This document shows, one piece after another, positions 1 to 8,328 of a stretch of 64,000 bases of DNA. Made by a program: the position numbers and the translations under genes. Below the pieces are notes generated by a model. That model saw only the letters and a list, made by a program, of their open reading frames with translations, was not told the origin of the DNA and ran no database searches. The stretch lies in NCBI RefSeq assembly GCF_002088275.1, contig NZ_AQQS01000025.1, positions 21,498 through 85,497 of the forward strand. The letters are read 5' to 3'. The first letter of the stretch is position 1, and every line of letters starts with the position of its first letter. Origin of the DNA: Aurantimonas sp. 22II-16-19i (GTDB lineage Bacteria > Pseudomonadota > Alphaproteobacteria > Rhizobiales > Rhizobiaceae).

Positions 1-818
1 AGGCCGCCAACGTCAACATGAACCTCTACGAGGCCGGCGGCTACGAGAACCTGCCCAAGCAGATCTCGCAGTTCGACGACTGCATGGCGAGCGGCGCCGA
101 CGCGATCATCGTCGGCGCGATCTCCGGGGCGGGCCTCAGCCAGAAATTCGCCGAGGCGAAGGAAAAGAACATCCCCGTCGTCGGCGTCACCAACCCGCTG
201 CCCAAGGATGCGCTGCCGGCCGCCAACTATGTCGACTTCGTCGCCATGGGCGGCGTCACCGCCAAGGGCTTGCTGGCGGCGATCGGCGACGAGGAAGCCA
301 ATGTCGTGACCTTCCCGGGACCGGCGGGTTCGGGCTGGGCGGAGGACTTCAACACCGGCTTCAAGGAGACGGTCGCCAGCCACGACAACGTCGAGATCCT
401 CGACGAGAAGTTCGGCGATTCGGGCGTCGCGGTGCAGCTCAAGCTGATCCAGGACGCCCTCCAGACCTATCCGAACATGAACGTCATCTGGGGCACGGCG
501 CCGACCGCCGAGGCCGCCGTCGGCGCGGTCCAGCTGGCCGGCCGTCCGGACATCAAGATCATCTCCTCCTACGAGAACCAGGCCATGCTGGACTCGCTCA
601 ACCGCGGCGAGATCCTCGCCTTCGCGACCCAGTATCCGGTCGCCGAAGGGGCCATGGCGATCGATCAGGCGGTGCGCCTGGTCGAGGGCAAGGACGTCAT
701 GAAGCTCGCCCAGCCGAAGGCCGACGTCATCGACGCGACGACGGCCAAGGATCTCAACATGGAGCTGGTGCTGGCGCCCGCCGACTGGAACCCGGAATAT
801 TCCGTCACGGCCGAGTAA
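1..818 (+). CDS. TorT-like periplasmic solute-binding protein (5' truncated by window)
   Basis: This is a periplasmic binding protein of the ribose/TorT type (type 1 fold) that should deliver a small solute to the CUT2-type ABC importer encoded next. The frame is open from base 3, so the signal peptide and part of lobe 1 lie outside the window. About 271 residues are visible, ending at TAA 816-818. Family-like stretches are LYEAGGYENLPKQI near the visible start, GADAIIVGAIS, and NVIWGTAPTAEAA in the second lobe. A strong hairpin and then the ATPase gene follow. The ligand is unknown. The TorT resemblance is to the fold only, since no TMAO reductase genes are nearby; the neighbours suggest a substrate for the molybdenum hydroxylase downstream. 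Confidence 0.85.
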   Translation, partial: AANVNMNLYEAGGYENLPKQISQFDDCMASGADAIIVGAISGAGLSQKFAEAKEKNIPVVGVTNPLPKDALPAANYVDFVAMGGVTAKGLLAAIGDEEANVVTFPGPAGSGWAEDFNTGFKETVASHDNVEILDEKFGDSGVAVQLKLIQDALQTYPNMNVIWGTAPTAEAAVGAVQLAGRPDIKIISSYENQAMLDSLNRGEILAFATQYPVAEGAMAIDQAVRLVEGKDVMKLAQPKADVIDATTAKDLNMELVLAPADWNPEYSVTAE

Positions 819-837
819 CAGCGTCTCGACCGACAAT

Positions 838-864
838 GGTGGACAGGCGGAGAGCCTGTCCACC
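838..864 (+). promoter_or_regulatory. Intercistronic hairpin after the binding-protein gene
   Basis: A perfect 11-bp inverted repeat (GGTGGACAGGC at 838-848, GCCTGTCCACC at 854-864) with a 5-nt loop starts 20 bases after the binding-protein stop and ends 21 bases before the ATPase start. No T-run follows, so it is more likely an mRNA-stabilising or partial-termination element than a full terminator. Such elements commonly keep binding protein in excess of the membrane subunits. Confidence 0.7.
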
Positions 865-885
865 CTCCCGTTTCAGGAGTGGGCA

Positions 886-2439
886 ATGGCACCGGCCACC
901 ATCAGCCAGACGACGTCCCCACAGACCGCCGAACCGCTGCTCGTCCTGTCCGGCGTCACCAAGCAGTTTCCGGGCGTCGTCGCCCTCGACGGTGTCGATC
1001 TCGACGTCAGGGCCGGTGAACTCCACGTGCTCTTCGGCGAGAACGGCGCCGGCAAGTCGACCCTCATCAACGTCATCTCCGGCACCTTCCCGCCGACCAG
1101 CGGAACTTTCCGCTTTGCCGGCGAGGACATGACGGACCTGTCGCCGAGCGCGGCCCGCGCCATCGGCATCAGCCCGGTCTTCCAGGAGTTCTCCCTGGTG
1201 CCGAGCCTCACCGTGGAGGAGAACCTCTTTCTCGGCCGCGAGAAGTCGGCGGCGGGCGTCCTCGATGCGGGCGGGATGCGCCGCCGGGCGCGCGAGCTCA
1301 TCGCCGAACTCGGCTTCGACCTCGATCCGAAGGCGCGGGTGGACCGGCTCGACCGCGCCCACCAGCAGATGGCCGAGATCGCCAAGGCGCTGCTCGGCAA
1401 CGTCAGGTTGCTGATCCTCGACGAGCCGACCGCCTCGCTCACCGAGCGCGAGACCGGCCGGCTCTTCGAGCTGATCGCCAAACTGAAGAGCCAGGGCGTC
1501 GGCATCATCTACGTCTCGCACCGGATGCGCGAGATCCGGGCGCTCGCCGACCGCGTCACCGTTCTGCGGGACGGCCGCCACATCCGCACCCTCGATGCGG
1601 CCACCGTCACCGACAGCGAGCTCGTCGAGCTGATGACCGGCCGCAAGATCGATGTCCTGTTTCCGGCGATCACCCACAAGCCGACCGAAACGGCCATCGC
1701 GGTCGAGAACCTGTCGACCGCCGACGGGCTGGTGAAGGGCGTCGACTTCTTCGCCAGGGCCGGCGAGATCACCGGCATCGCCGGTCTCGTCGGCTGCGGC
1801 AAGTCCGAGCTGGTGCGGGCGATCTACGGCATCGCGCCGATCGCCGCGGGGACCGTGACCTTGCGCGGCGAAACGCTCCACAGGCTCGATCCGCGCACCA
1901 GCCTGCGCTCCGGGATCGCCTATTTCCCGGCCAATCGCGGCGTCGAGGGCCTCGCCCTCTCCCGCCCGATCCGCGAGAACGTCTCGATGGCGGCGCTCGA
2001 TCTCGACCGCTACCAGCGCCGCGGCATCATCCGGCGGGCCGCCGAGCGCGCGCTGATCGGGCCGATCATGGAGACGCTGAAGCTGAGGCCCCCCAACATC
2101 GAGCGGCCGGTCGGCAACCTGTCCGGCGGCAACCGCCAGAAGGTCATGCTCGGCCGGGCGATGGCGCGCGATCTCGACATCTTCCTCTTCGACGAGCCGA
2201 GCGTCGGCATCGACGTCGGCGCCAAGGTCGAGGTCTACGAATTCATCAAGCGGCTGGTGGAACAGGGCGCGGCGGTGGTCGTCGTCTCCTCCGAGCTGCC
2301 CGAGGTCCTGGCGCTGTCGAACCGTCTCTACGTCATGCATCACGGGCGCATCGCCGCGCTGCTCGAGGGCCCGGCCAAGACCGAGCAGAACGTCCTGTCG
2401 AGCTTCTTCGAGGAAGAGACCCGGGAGAAGGCGGCATGA
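886..2439 (+). CDS. CUT2-type sugar ABC transporter ATP-binding protein (two ATPase domains)
   Basis: Cytoplasmic ATPase subunit of the importer, RbsA/XylG-like, 517 residues, the normal length for a duplicated ATPase. Domain 1 has Walker A GENGAGKS at residues 51-58, a signature-like LDRAHQQMAEIAKAL and Walker B LLILDEP. Domain 2, from about residue 270, has the degenerate Walker A GLVGCGKSE (about 300) usual for this family, signature LSGGNRQKV (about 411) and Walker B IFLFDEPSVG. AGGAG at 875-879 supports the ATG at 886. The stop overlaps the next gene by four bases (ATGA), so translation is probably coupled. CUT2 ATPases serve ribose, xylose, autoinducer-2 and other solutes, so substrate cannot be inferred. 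Confidence 0.95.
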   Translation: MAPATISQTTSPQTAEPLLVLSGVTKQFPGVVALDGVDLDVRAGELHVLFGENGAGKSTLINVISGTFPPTSGTFRFAGEDMTDLSPSAARAIGISPVFQEFSLVPSLTVEENLFLGREKSAAGVLDAGGMRRRARELIAELGFDLDPKARVDRLDRAHQQMAEIAKALLGNVRLLILDEPTASLTERETGRLFELIAKLKSQGVGIIYVSHRMREIRALADRVTVLRDGRHIRTLDAATVTDSELVELMTGRKIDVLFPAITHKPTETAIAVENLSTADGLVKGVDFFARAGEITGIAGLVGCGKSELVRAIYGIAPIAAGTVTLRGETLHRLDPRTSLRSGIAYFPANRGVEGLALSRPIRENVSMAALDLDRYQRRGIIRRAAERALIGPIMETLKLRPPNIERPVGNLSGGNRQKVMLGRAMARDLDIFLFDEPSVGIDVGAKVEVYEFIKRLVEQGAAVVVVSSELPEVLALSNRLYVMHHGRIAALLEGPAKTEQNVLSSFFEEETREKAA

Positions 2440-3461
2440 ATCCGGCGACGACCCTCTCCCCGCGGAGCGGCCATGCATCCTCGCAGGAGATGCTCCATCT
2501 GGTCCTCAGGATCGGCCTCCTGCCCATCCTGATGGCGATCGTCATCGTCGGCACGTCGCTGCTCTCGCCGTATTTTCTCGGCTGGATGAACGTCGTCAAC
2601 ATCGTGCGCATGGCCTCCTTCCTGGCGATCATCGCCTGCGGCCAGGCGCTGGTGATCATCGCCGGCGGCTTCGACCTGTCGGTCGGCGCGGTGGTGGCGC
2701 TGGCGAGTGTCGTGACGGCGAAGGCGATGGCCGCGGCGAGCGCCGCGATCGGCGGTCCGGACATCGTCGCCATCGTCATCGGGATCTCCGCCGGCCTCGG
2801 CTCGGGGATCGCCGTCGGCCTGTTCAACGGCCTCTGCGTCTCGATGCTGAAGGTTTCCGGCTTCGTCGTCACCCTCGGCACCATGTCGGCCGCGGCCGGC
2901 ATCGGCCTGCTCCTGACCAACGGCATCCCGGTCTACGGCATGCCCAACGGCTTCGTGCAGGCGATCGGCCGCTCGCAGTTCCTCGGCTTTCCGCTGGCGA
3001 TCTACATCGCGCTGGCGGTCATCCTCGTCATGGTCTTCGTCCAGCGCCGCACGCTGTTCGGCCGCTACGTCTACGCCATCGGCGGCAACCAGGAGGCGGC
3101 CGTGGTCTCCGGCGTCTCGATCCGCCCCCATCTCGTCGGCACCTATGTCGTCTCGGGCGGCCTCGCAGCCCTGGTCGGCATCCTCCTCACCGCCCTCGTC
3201 GGCTCGGGACAGGCGAGCCTCGGCGGCGACGCGATGATGCTGCAGTCGATCGCCGCGGCCGTGATCGGCGGCGTCAGCCTGCGCGGCGGCATCGGCCGGG
3301 TGGAGGTGGTCGCGGTCGCCGCCCTCTTCCTCACCATCCTCGGCAATGCGCTGAACCTTCTGCACATCGATTCCCGCATCCAGCCGATCTTCCTCGGCCT
3401 GATCATGGTCCTTGCCGTCGCTCTCGACGAGTTCAGCCGCCGGAGAATGTCCCGTGTCTGA
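2436..3461 (+). CDS. CUT2-type ABC transporter permease 1
   Basis: Inner-membrane permease of the BPD_transp_2 (RbsC-like) family, 341 residues with 8 to 10 hydrophobic segments beginning near residue 28. Family features include IIAGGFDLSVGAVVALASV around residue 75 and the C-terminal ALNLLHIDSRIQPIFLGL. It starts inside the ATPase stop codon and overlaps the second permease start by eight bases. Two different permeases in one operon suggest a heterodimeric channel, less usual than the RbsC homodimer. Confidence 0.93.
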   Translation: MNPATTLSPRSGHASSQEMLHLVLRIGLLPILMAIVIVGTSLLSPYFLGWMNVVNIVRMASFLAIIACGQALVIIAGGFDLSVGAVVALASVVTAKAMAAASAAIGGPDIVAIVIGISAGLGSGIAVGLFNGLCVSMLKVSGFVVTLGTMSAAAGIGLLLTNGIPVYGMPNGFVQAIGRSQFLGFPLAIYIALAVILVMVFVQRRTLFGRYVYAIGGNQEAAVVSGVSIRPHLVGTYVVSGGLAALVGILLTALVGSGQASLGGDAMMLQSIAAAVIGGVSLRGGIGRVEVVAVAALFLTILGNALNLLHIDSRIQPIFLGLIMVLAVALDEFSRRRMSRV

Positions 3462-4494
3462 CGCCAATCTCACCGCCACCGGCAAGGCCCCGGGCCTCGA
3501 CGGCAAGGCAGGCGGCGCCCGCGCGTCCGGCCTGTCCTTCAGCAACACATGGCTGCGCAAGCTCGCCCTGCCGATCGCGCTGCTCGCCCTGCTCGGCGGC
3601 TTCGCCCTCGCCGATGACCGGATCCTGACGAGCTACAACCTCCTCAACATCGCCCAGCAGGCGAGCTATCTGGCGCTCTTCGCCATGGCGCAGATGGTGG
3701 TGATCCTGACCCGCGGCTTCGACCTGTCGCTCGGCCCGACGGTGTCGATGGTGTCCGTCGGCGCAGCGCTGGCCATGGCCGGCATGGGCGGCGGCGAGGC
3801 CAACGGCCTCGTCGTCGTCGCCGCCGCGGTCGCCGCCGGCTTCGCCCTCGCGATCGCCTGCGGGCTGTTCAACGGCGTCGTCGTCGCGCTTCTGGGGGTC
3901 AGCCCGCTGGTCGCCACGCTCGGCAGCATGAACATCGCCATCGGCGTCGCCACCACCATCTCCGACGGCCGCCCGGTCCAGGGCGTGCCGGCGACCTTCT
4001 CCCAGACCTTCTACACCGGCTCGATCCTCGGCCTGCCGATCGCCATCGTCATCGCCATCGTCGTCGGCGGGGCCCTCGCCTTCGTCCTGTCGCGGACGGT
4101 GTTCGGCCGCTCGCTCTACATCATCGGCACCAATCCCCAGGCCGCCGCCGTCGCGGGCATCCCGGTCAAGCGCCTGCTCGTCTATGCCTATGTCCTGTGC
4201 TCCAGCCTCGCCGCCCTCGGCGCCCTGATGATGACGGCGCGCACCGGCTCGGGCGAGCCCAATCTCGGCGGCACGCTGGCCCTGCAGTCGATCGCGGCGG
4301 CCGTCGTCGGCGGCACCAGCCTTGCCGGCGGGCGCGGCGGCGTCGCGACGGCGGTCCTCGGCGCCCTGTTCATCACCATCCTGTCGAACGGCATGAACCT
4401 CACCCGCATCGACGGTTACGTGCAGATGATCGTGCTCGGCGCCATCGTCATCCTCGGCGTCGTGCTCGACAGGCTGCGCCTCGAAGCCCGCTGA
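3454..4494 (+). CDS. CUT2-type ABC transporter permease 2
   Basis: Second RbsC-like permease, clearly paralogous to the one upstream: ILTRGFDLSLGPTVSM matches the IIAGGFDLSVG region, and GMNLTRIDGYVQMIVLG matches the end. The start chosen is GTG 3454, within the previous gene's terminal GTGTCTGA, because GGAG at 3442-3445 lies at good spacing. An in-frame ATG at 3412 would give a longer overlap. The protein is 346 residues with a polar N-terminal extension of about 35 residues before the first membrane helix. It probably pairs with the preceding permease. Confidence 0.92.
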   Translation: MSDANLTATGKAPGLDGKAGGARASGLSFSNTWLRKLALPIALLALLGGFALADDRILTSYNLLNIAQQASYLALFAMAQMVVILTRGFDLSLGPTVSMVSVGAALAMAGMGGGEANGLVVVAAAVAAGFALAIACGLFNGVVVALLGVSPLVATLGSMNIAIGVATTISDGRPVQGVPATFSQTFYTGSILGLPIAIVIAIVVGGALAFVLSRTVFGRSLYIIGTNPQAAAVAGIPVKRLLVYAYVLCSSLAALGALMMTARTGSGEPNLGGTLALQSIAAAVVGGTSLAGGRGGVATAVLGALFITILSNGMNLTRIDGYVQMIVLGAIVILGVVLDRLRLEAR

Positions 4495-4582
4495 CCCGGT
4501 CGACGCCGGCGATCGAACCGCCATTCTTGAAACAGCCGTTCAACCCGCCTTCGGCGACGAACAGAAAAAGAGCCTTTCGGGA

Positions 4583-5443
4583 ATGCTCACCGCCACCTCG
4601 CCTTCCGTCGTCACCCCGACCAGCATCGCCGAGGCGCTCGCCGCGCTGTCGGGAGCGGGGCGAGGCGCCGCACCGCTTGCCGGCGGCACCTGGATCATGC
4701 GCTCGCCGCTGCGCCGCGAGGCCCTCGCGCCCGCCTATGTCGCCCTCGGCCGCATTCCGGAGCTTGCCGTCATCGCCGTTGCGGGGAACACCATCGAGAT
4801 CGGCGCGGCGGTCACCCATGCCGATCTGGCAGGAGCCCTCGCCGCGCATCCCGAATTCGCGGCCCTTCGCGCGGCGGCCGGAAACTCCGCAAATCCGGCG
4901 GTTCGCAGCGCCGCCACCCTCGGCGGAAATCTCTGCGCGCCGGGCTTTGCGGCGGCCGATCTGGTGCCGGCGCTCCTCTGCCTCGATGCCACCGTCGAGA
5001 TCGCCGGACTATCGGGCAGCGAACGCATGTCCGTCGCCGAATTCCTGGCCCGCCGCGTCGATCTTCGCCCCGGCATGCTTCTGACCAAGGTGATCCTGCA
5101 GCGATCCCTGCGCCGCTCGGTGCATGTCCGGCTGCCGCTGAGAAAAGCCGGCGACTATCCGGTGGCGATCGTCTCGATGGCGGTCGGGATCGACGACCGG
5201 GGCTGCATCGCCCTGCCCCGCATCGCGGTCGGCTCGGTGGAAGCGACCGCCCGGCGCTGGACGGCACTGGAGGACGCCCTCGCCGGACAGACCCTCGATC
5301 CCGCGCGGGCCTCCGCCATCGCCCGATCGCTCACCGCCGGCTTCAGCGGCCGGGAGGGGGTCGAAGCCCCGGGCTGGTACCGCGTCCAGGTGCTTCCGGC
5401 CCTCGTCGGCCGTGCCGTGGCGGCACTGGCGTCGCAAGCGTGA
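4583..5443 (+). CDS. FAD-binding subunit of a molybdenum hydroxylase (xanthine dehydrogenase family)
   Basis: FAD-carrying medium subunit that would pass electrons from the Fe-S subunit to an acceptor. At 286 residues it is normal for CoxM/CutM-like proteins. The flavin-binding PLAGGTWIM lies at residues 31-39 and ATLGGNLCAPG at 111-121, with a CO-dehydrogenase-flavoprotein C-terminal domain after about residue 175. It is the first of three hydroxylase genes in the order FAD, 2Fe-2S, molybdopterin, 88 bases after the transporter and in the same direction, so a shared transcript is likely. The ribosome-binding site before ATG 4583 is weak. Confidence 0.92.
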   Translation: MLTATSPSVVTPTSIAEALAALSGAGRGAAPLAGGTWIMRSPLRREALAPAYVALGRIPELAVIAVAGNTIEIGAAVTHADLAGALAAHPEFAALRAAAGNSANPAVRSAATLGGNLCAPGFAAADLVPALLCLDATVEIAGLSGSERMSVAEFLARRVDLRPGMLLTKVILQRSLRRSVHVRLPLRKAGDYPVAIVSMAVGIDDRGCIALPRIAVGSVEATARRWTALEDALAGQTLDPARASAIARSLTAGFSGREGVEAPGWYRVQVLPALVGRAVAALASQA

Positions 5444-5460
5444 AGGAAGGAGCCCGGGCC

Positions 5461-5925
5461 ATGACCATTCGCCTGACCGTCAATGGCGAGGAGCGCGAGA
5501 TCGCCGCCGCGCCGATGACCCCGCTCGTCGACGTGCTTCGGGACGTCCTGCATCTGACCGGGGCCAAGCCCGTGTGCCGGGAAGGCTTCTGCGGCGCCTG
5601 CATGGTGCTGGTCGATGCCGTGCCGACCGTCTCCTGCCTGACACCCCTCGTCCTCGTCGAAGGCCGCGACGTCGAGACCGTCGAGGGGCTGACCTCGGGC
5701 GACGATCCGATGCCGGTCCAGACGGCGCTGGAGGAGCACGACGCCGTCCAGTGCGGCATGTGCTTTCCCGGCATGGTGGTGACGCTGACGCACCTGACCA
5801 CCTCCGGCCGCTGCGAGACGAGCCGGGAGGCGGTCAAGGCCGGGCTCGTCGGAAACGTCTGCCGCTGCACCGGCTACGAGCGCATCGTCGACGCGGCCAT
5901 CGCCGTGATGGAGGAGCGTCGATGA
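5461..5925 (+). CDS. 2Fe-2S subunit of the molybdenum hydroxylase
   Basis: Small iron-sulfur subunit with two 2Fe-2S clusters, 154 residues. The plant-type cluster ligands are C39, C44, C47 and C59 (CREGFCGACM...SC). The second, alpha-helical-domain cluster uses C98, C101, C134 and C136 (CGMC...CRC). All eight cysteines are present. ATG 5461 is preferred because GGAAGGAG at 5445-5452 is well spaced from it; a GTG at 5440 would lie upstream of that site. The stop overlaps the molybdopterin-subunit start (ATGA), indicating coupled synthesis. Confidence 0.95.
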   Translation: MTIRLTVNGEEREIAAAPMTPLVDVLRDVLHLTGAKPVCREGFCGACMVLVDAVPTVSCLTPLVLVEGRDVETVEGLTSGDDPMPVQTALEEHDAVQCGMCFPGMVVTLTHLTTSGRCETSREAVKAGLVGNVCRCTGYERIVDAAIAVMEERR

Positions 5926-8285
5926 GTGAGATCGCCGAGCGTGCCGTCCAGAACTTCCGCCGCCGCGACGCCCGCGACAAGCTGATGGGGCGCACCCGCT
6001 ACACCATCGATCGCGCGACGGCCGGCATGCTCCATGCCGCGCTGTTGCGGTCGGACGTTGCGAGCGGGCGGATCCTGCGCCTCGACACGACTGCGGCGGC
6101 GCGCATGCCGGGCGTTCGCGCCATCGTGACGGCCGCCGATGCTCCCGGCCGCGCCGGCCTCGGCATCGCCGACCATCCGCTCCTTGCCGTCGACACGGTG
6201 CGCTATTGCGGCGAGCCGATCGCCGCCATCGCGGCCGATACCGAGCGCCAGGCGCGGGATGCCCTCGCCGCCATCGAGGTCGAGATCGCGCCGCTTTCCG
6301 CCGTGCTCGACATGGGCGCGGCCCTCGCCGACGGCGCGCCGCTCGTCCATCCGGAGTGGCAGGGTTACGAGGTCCTGACGCCGGGCGGCATGCGGGGCGG
6401 CAATGTCGCCTGGGAGGCGAGCGTCGACCGCGGCGACGTCGATGCCGCCTTCGCCCGGGACGACGTGACGGTGGTCGAAAGCGCGTTCCGCGTCGGCCGG
6501 CAGAACCATCTTTCCTTCGAGCCGCGCGCGGTGGTCGCCCATTTCGAGGACGGCCGATACCACATCGAGACCTCGACCCAGGTGCCTTGGACCGTGCGCA
6601 ACACCGTGGCCGCGCTCCTCGCCGTCCCGGCCTCGTCGATCCGGGTGACAGTGCCGCCGGTCGGCGGTGGCTTCGGCCTCAAATTCGACTGCGCGCTGGA
6701 ACCCTTCGCCGCCCTCCTCGCTCGAAAGTCGGGCCGAGCGGTGCGCCTCGTCAACAGCCGCGAGGAGGAGATGACCACCTGCCTCTTCCGCGAGAACGCC
6801 GAGATCCGCATCCGCTCGGCGATCGCGCCGGACGGGTCGATCGCCGGACGGGAAGCGGTGGTGCTGATGGATTGCGGCGCCTATGGCGGCGAGCAGGTGT
6901 TCCTGACCACGATGACCGCCCATACGCTCGGCGGCAACTACCGGCTCGGCGCGGTGCGCATCGTCTCGCGGGCCGTCTACACCAACACCGCCCCGAACGG
7001 CGCCTTCCGGGCCTGCAACGGCGTCTACAACACCTTCGCGCTGGAACGGCATACCGACGAGATCGCGGCCGCGATCGGCATGGCGCCCGACGCGTTTCGC
7101 CGCAGGAACGTCATCGGCGACGGCGATCTCGGCGCGACCGGCCAGGTCTTCGAGGGCGACGTGCTGGCGCCCATGCTGGCGAAGATGGAGGCCCTGCGCG
7201 CGCGAACGCCCGCCAGGCCGCTCGAGGATGGCCGCCTCCACGGCCGGGCGACGACCGTCGGCACCTGGTTCGTCTTCACCGGACCGTCCGCCGCCACCGT
7301 CAACATGAATGCCGATGGCACCGCCACCCTCGTCACCTCCGGCGTCGAGATCGGCTCGGGCTCGATGATGCAGGCGCTGCCGCAGATCGTCGCGGCCACC
7401 CTCGGCCTGTCGCCGGACAAGGTGGTGGTGCGCGCCGCCGATACCGATGCCGCCGGCTATGACGTCGGCGTCGGCGGCGGGCGCACCACGGTCTCGCTCG
7501 GCGCCGCCAGCCGATCCGCCGCGATCGAGGTCCGCACGAAACTCCTGAAGGTGGCGAGCGACATGCTCGAAGCCTCGGCGGAAGACCTCGTCATGGAGGA
7601 CGGGCGCATCGACATCGCCGGCGCCAGGGGATCCGGCGTCACCATCGCCGAGGTCGCCGCCCGCGCCCAGGCCCTCCTCGGGCCGGTGGCCGGCACCGGC
7701 TCCTTCACCGGAGCCGGCACGCCTGCGATGGCCGGCTGCTGCGCCGGCCACTTCATCGAGGCGCTCGACATCCCGGTCTTCGCCGTCCACGACTGCGACG
7801 TCGCCGTCGATCCCGACACCGGCCATGTCGAAGTGCTGAAATACCGCGTCGTGCAGGATGTCGGCCGGGCGCTGAACCCGAGCGCCATTCATGGCCAGAT
7901 CCAGGGCGGGGTCGTCCAGGGCCTCGGCTATGCGCTGCACGAGGAGGCCGATGTCGGCCGCGATGGCGCCATCCGTCAGACGAGCTTCGAGACCTACCGC
8001 GTGCCGCTCGCCGGCGATGTCGTGCCGGTCGAGATCGAGCTCCACGAGGGAGCCCCGTCGATCGGCCCGCTCGGCACCAAGGGCGCCGGCGAGGTGCCGA
8101 TCCTGAATGTCGGCGCGACCATCGCCTGTGCCGTCGCCCATGCGACGGGCAAGCAGGTCCGCGAACTGCCGCTGACGCCGCCGCGCGTGTTGGAGCTCAT
8201 GCTGGACAGGGCGTCGGCGCCGGATTTCGCCCACATCCGCGAGCGCCATTCGGACAACCGGCTGGCAATCGATACGCTCGACTGA
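5922..8285 (+). CDS. Molybdopterin-binding catalytic subunit, xanthine dehydrogenase family
   Basis: Large catalytic subunit, 787 residues, expected to bind molybdopterin cytosine dinucleotide and hydroxylate a carbon centre, often in an N-heterocycle or aldehyde. The N-terminal aldehyde oxidase/xanthine dehydrogenase a/b hammerhead domain spans about residues 15-130. The Mo-binding domains follow with VGGGFGLKF, NTAPNGAFRACNG and the C-terminal GTKGAGEVP, where E724 fits the catalytic glutamate. The AYXCSFR loop of form I CO dehydrogenase is absent, so this is not a carbon monoxide enzyme. The start overlaps the Fe-S gene stop (ATGA 5922-5925). Upstream in-frame codons lack coding character. 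The substrate is unknown. Confidence 0.93.
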   Translation: MSEIAERAVQNFRRRDARDKLMGRTRYTIDRATAGMLHAALLRSDVASGRILRLDTTAAARMPGVRAIVTAADAPGRAGLGIADHPLLAVDTVRYCGEPIAAIAADTERQARDALAAIEVEIAPLSAVLDMGAALADGAPLVHPEWQGYEVLTPGGMRGGNVAWEASVDRGDVDAAFARDDVTVVESAFRVGRQNHLSFEPRAVVAHFEDGRYHIETSTQVPWTVRNTVAALLAVPASSIRVTVPPVGGGFGLKFDCALEPFAALLARKSGRAVRLVNSREEEMTTCLFRENAEIRIRSAIAPDGSIAGREAVVLMDCGAYGGEQVFLTTMTAHTLGGNYRLGAVRIVSRAVYTNTAPNGAFRACNGVYNTFALERHTDEIAAAIGMAPDAFRRRNVIGDGDLGATGQVFEGDVLAPMLAKMEALRARTPARPLEDGRLHGRATTVGTWFVFTGPSAATVNMNADGTATLVTSGVEIGSGSMMQALPQIVAATLGLSPDKVVVRAADTDAAGYDVGVGGGRTTVSLGAASRSAAIEVRTKLLKVASDMLEASAEDLVMEDGRIDIAGARGSGVTIAEVAARAQALLGPVAGTGSFTGAGTPAMAGCCAGHFIEALDIPVFAVHDCDVAVDPDTGHVEVLKYRVVQDVGRALNPSAIHGQIQGGVVQGLGYALHEEADVGRDGAIRQTSFETYRVPLAGDVVPVEIELHEGAPSIGPLGTKGAGEVPILNVGATIACAVAHATGKQVRELPLTPPRVLELMLDRASAPDFAHIRERHSDNRLAIDTLD

Positions 8286-8328
8286 AAATCCTGGCGCCGA
8301 TGTCCCCCCCAAGCGAAAGAACCCTGCG

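Noticed and set aside
1..818. TorT proper (TMAO reductase system).
   Set aside because: No TorS, TorR or TMAO reductase genes nearby; the gene leads a CUT2 importer.
805..2478. A 557-codon minus-strand frame opposite the CUT2 ATPase.
   Set aside because: Composition is that of an antisense shadow and the plus-strand ATPase has every catalytic motif.
5922..8285. Aerobic CO dehydrogenase (CoxL) as identity for the molybdopterin subunit.
   Set aside because: The form I active-site loop AYXCSFR is absent; the corresponding stretch reads NGAFRACNG, so a general xanthine-dehydrogenase-family enzyme is the safer call.
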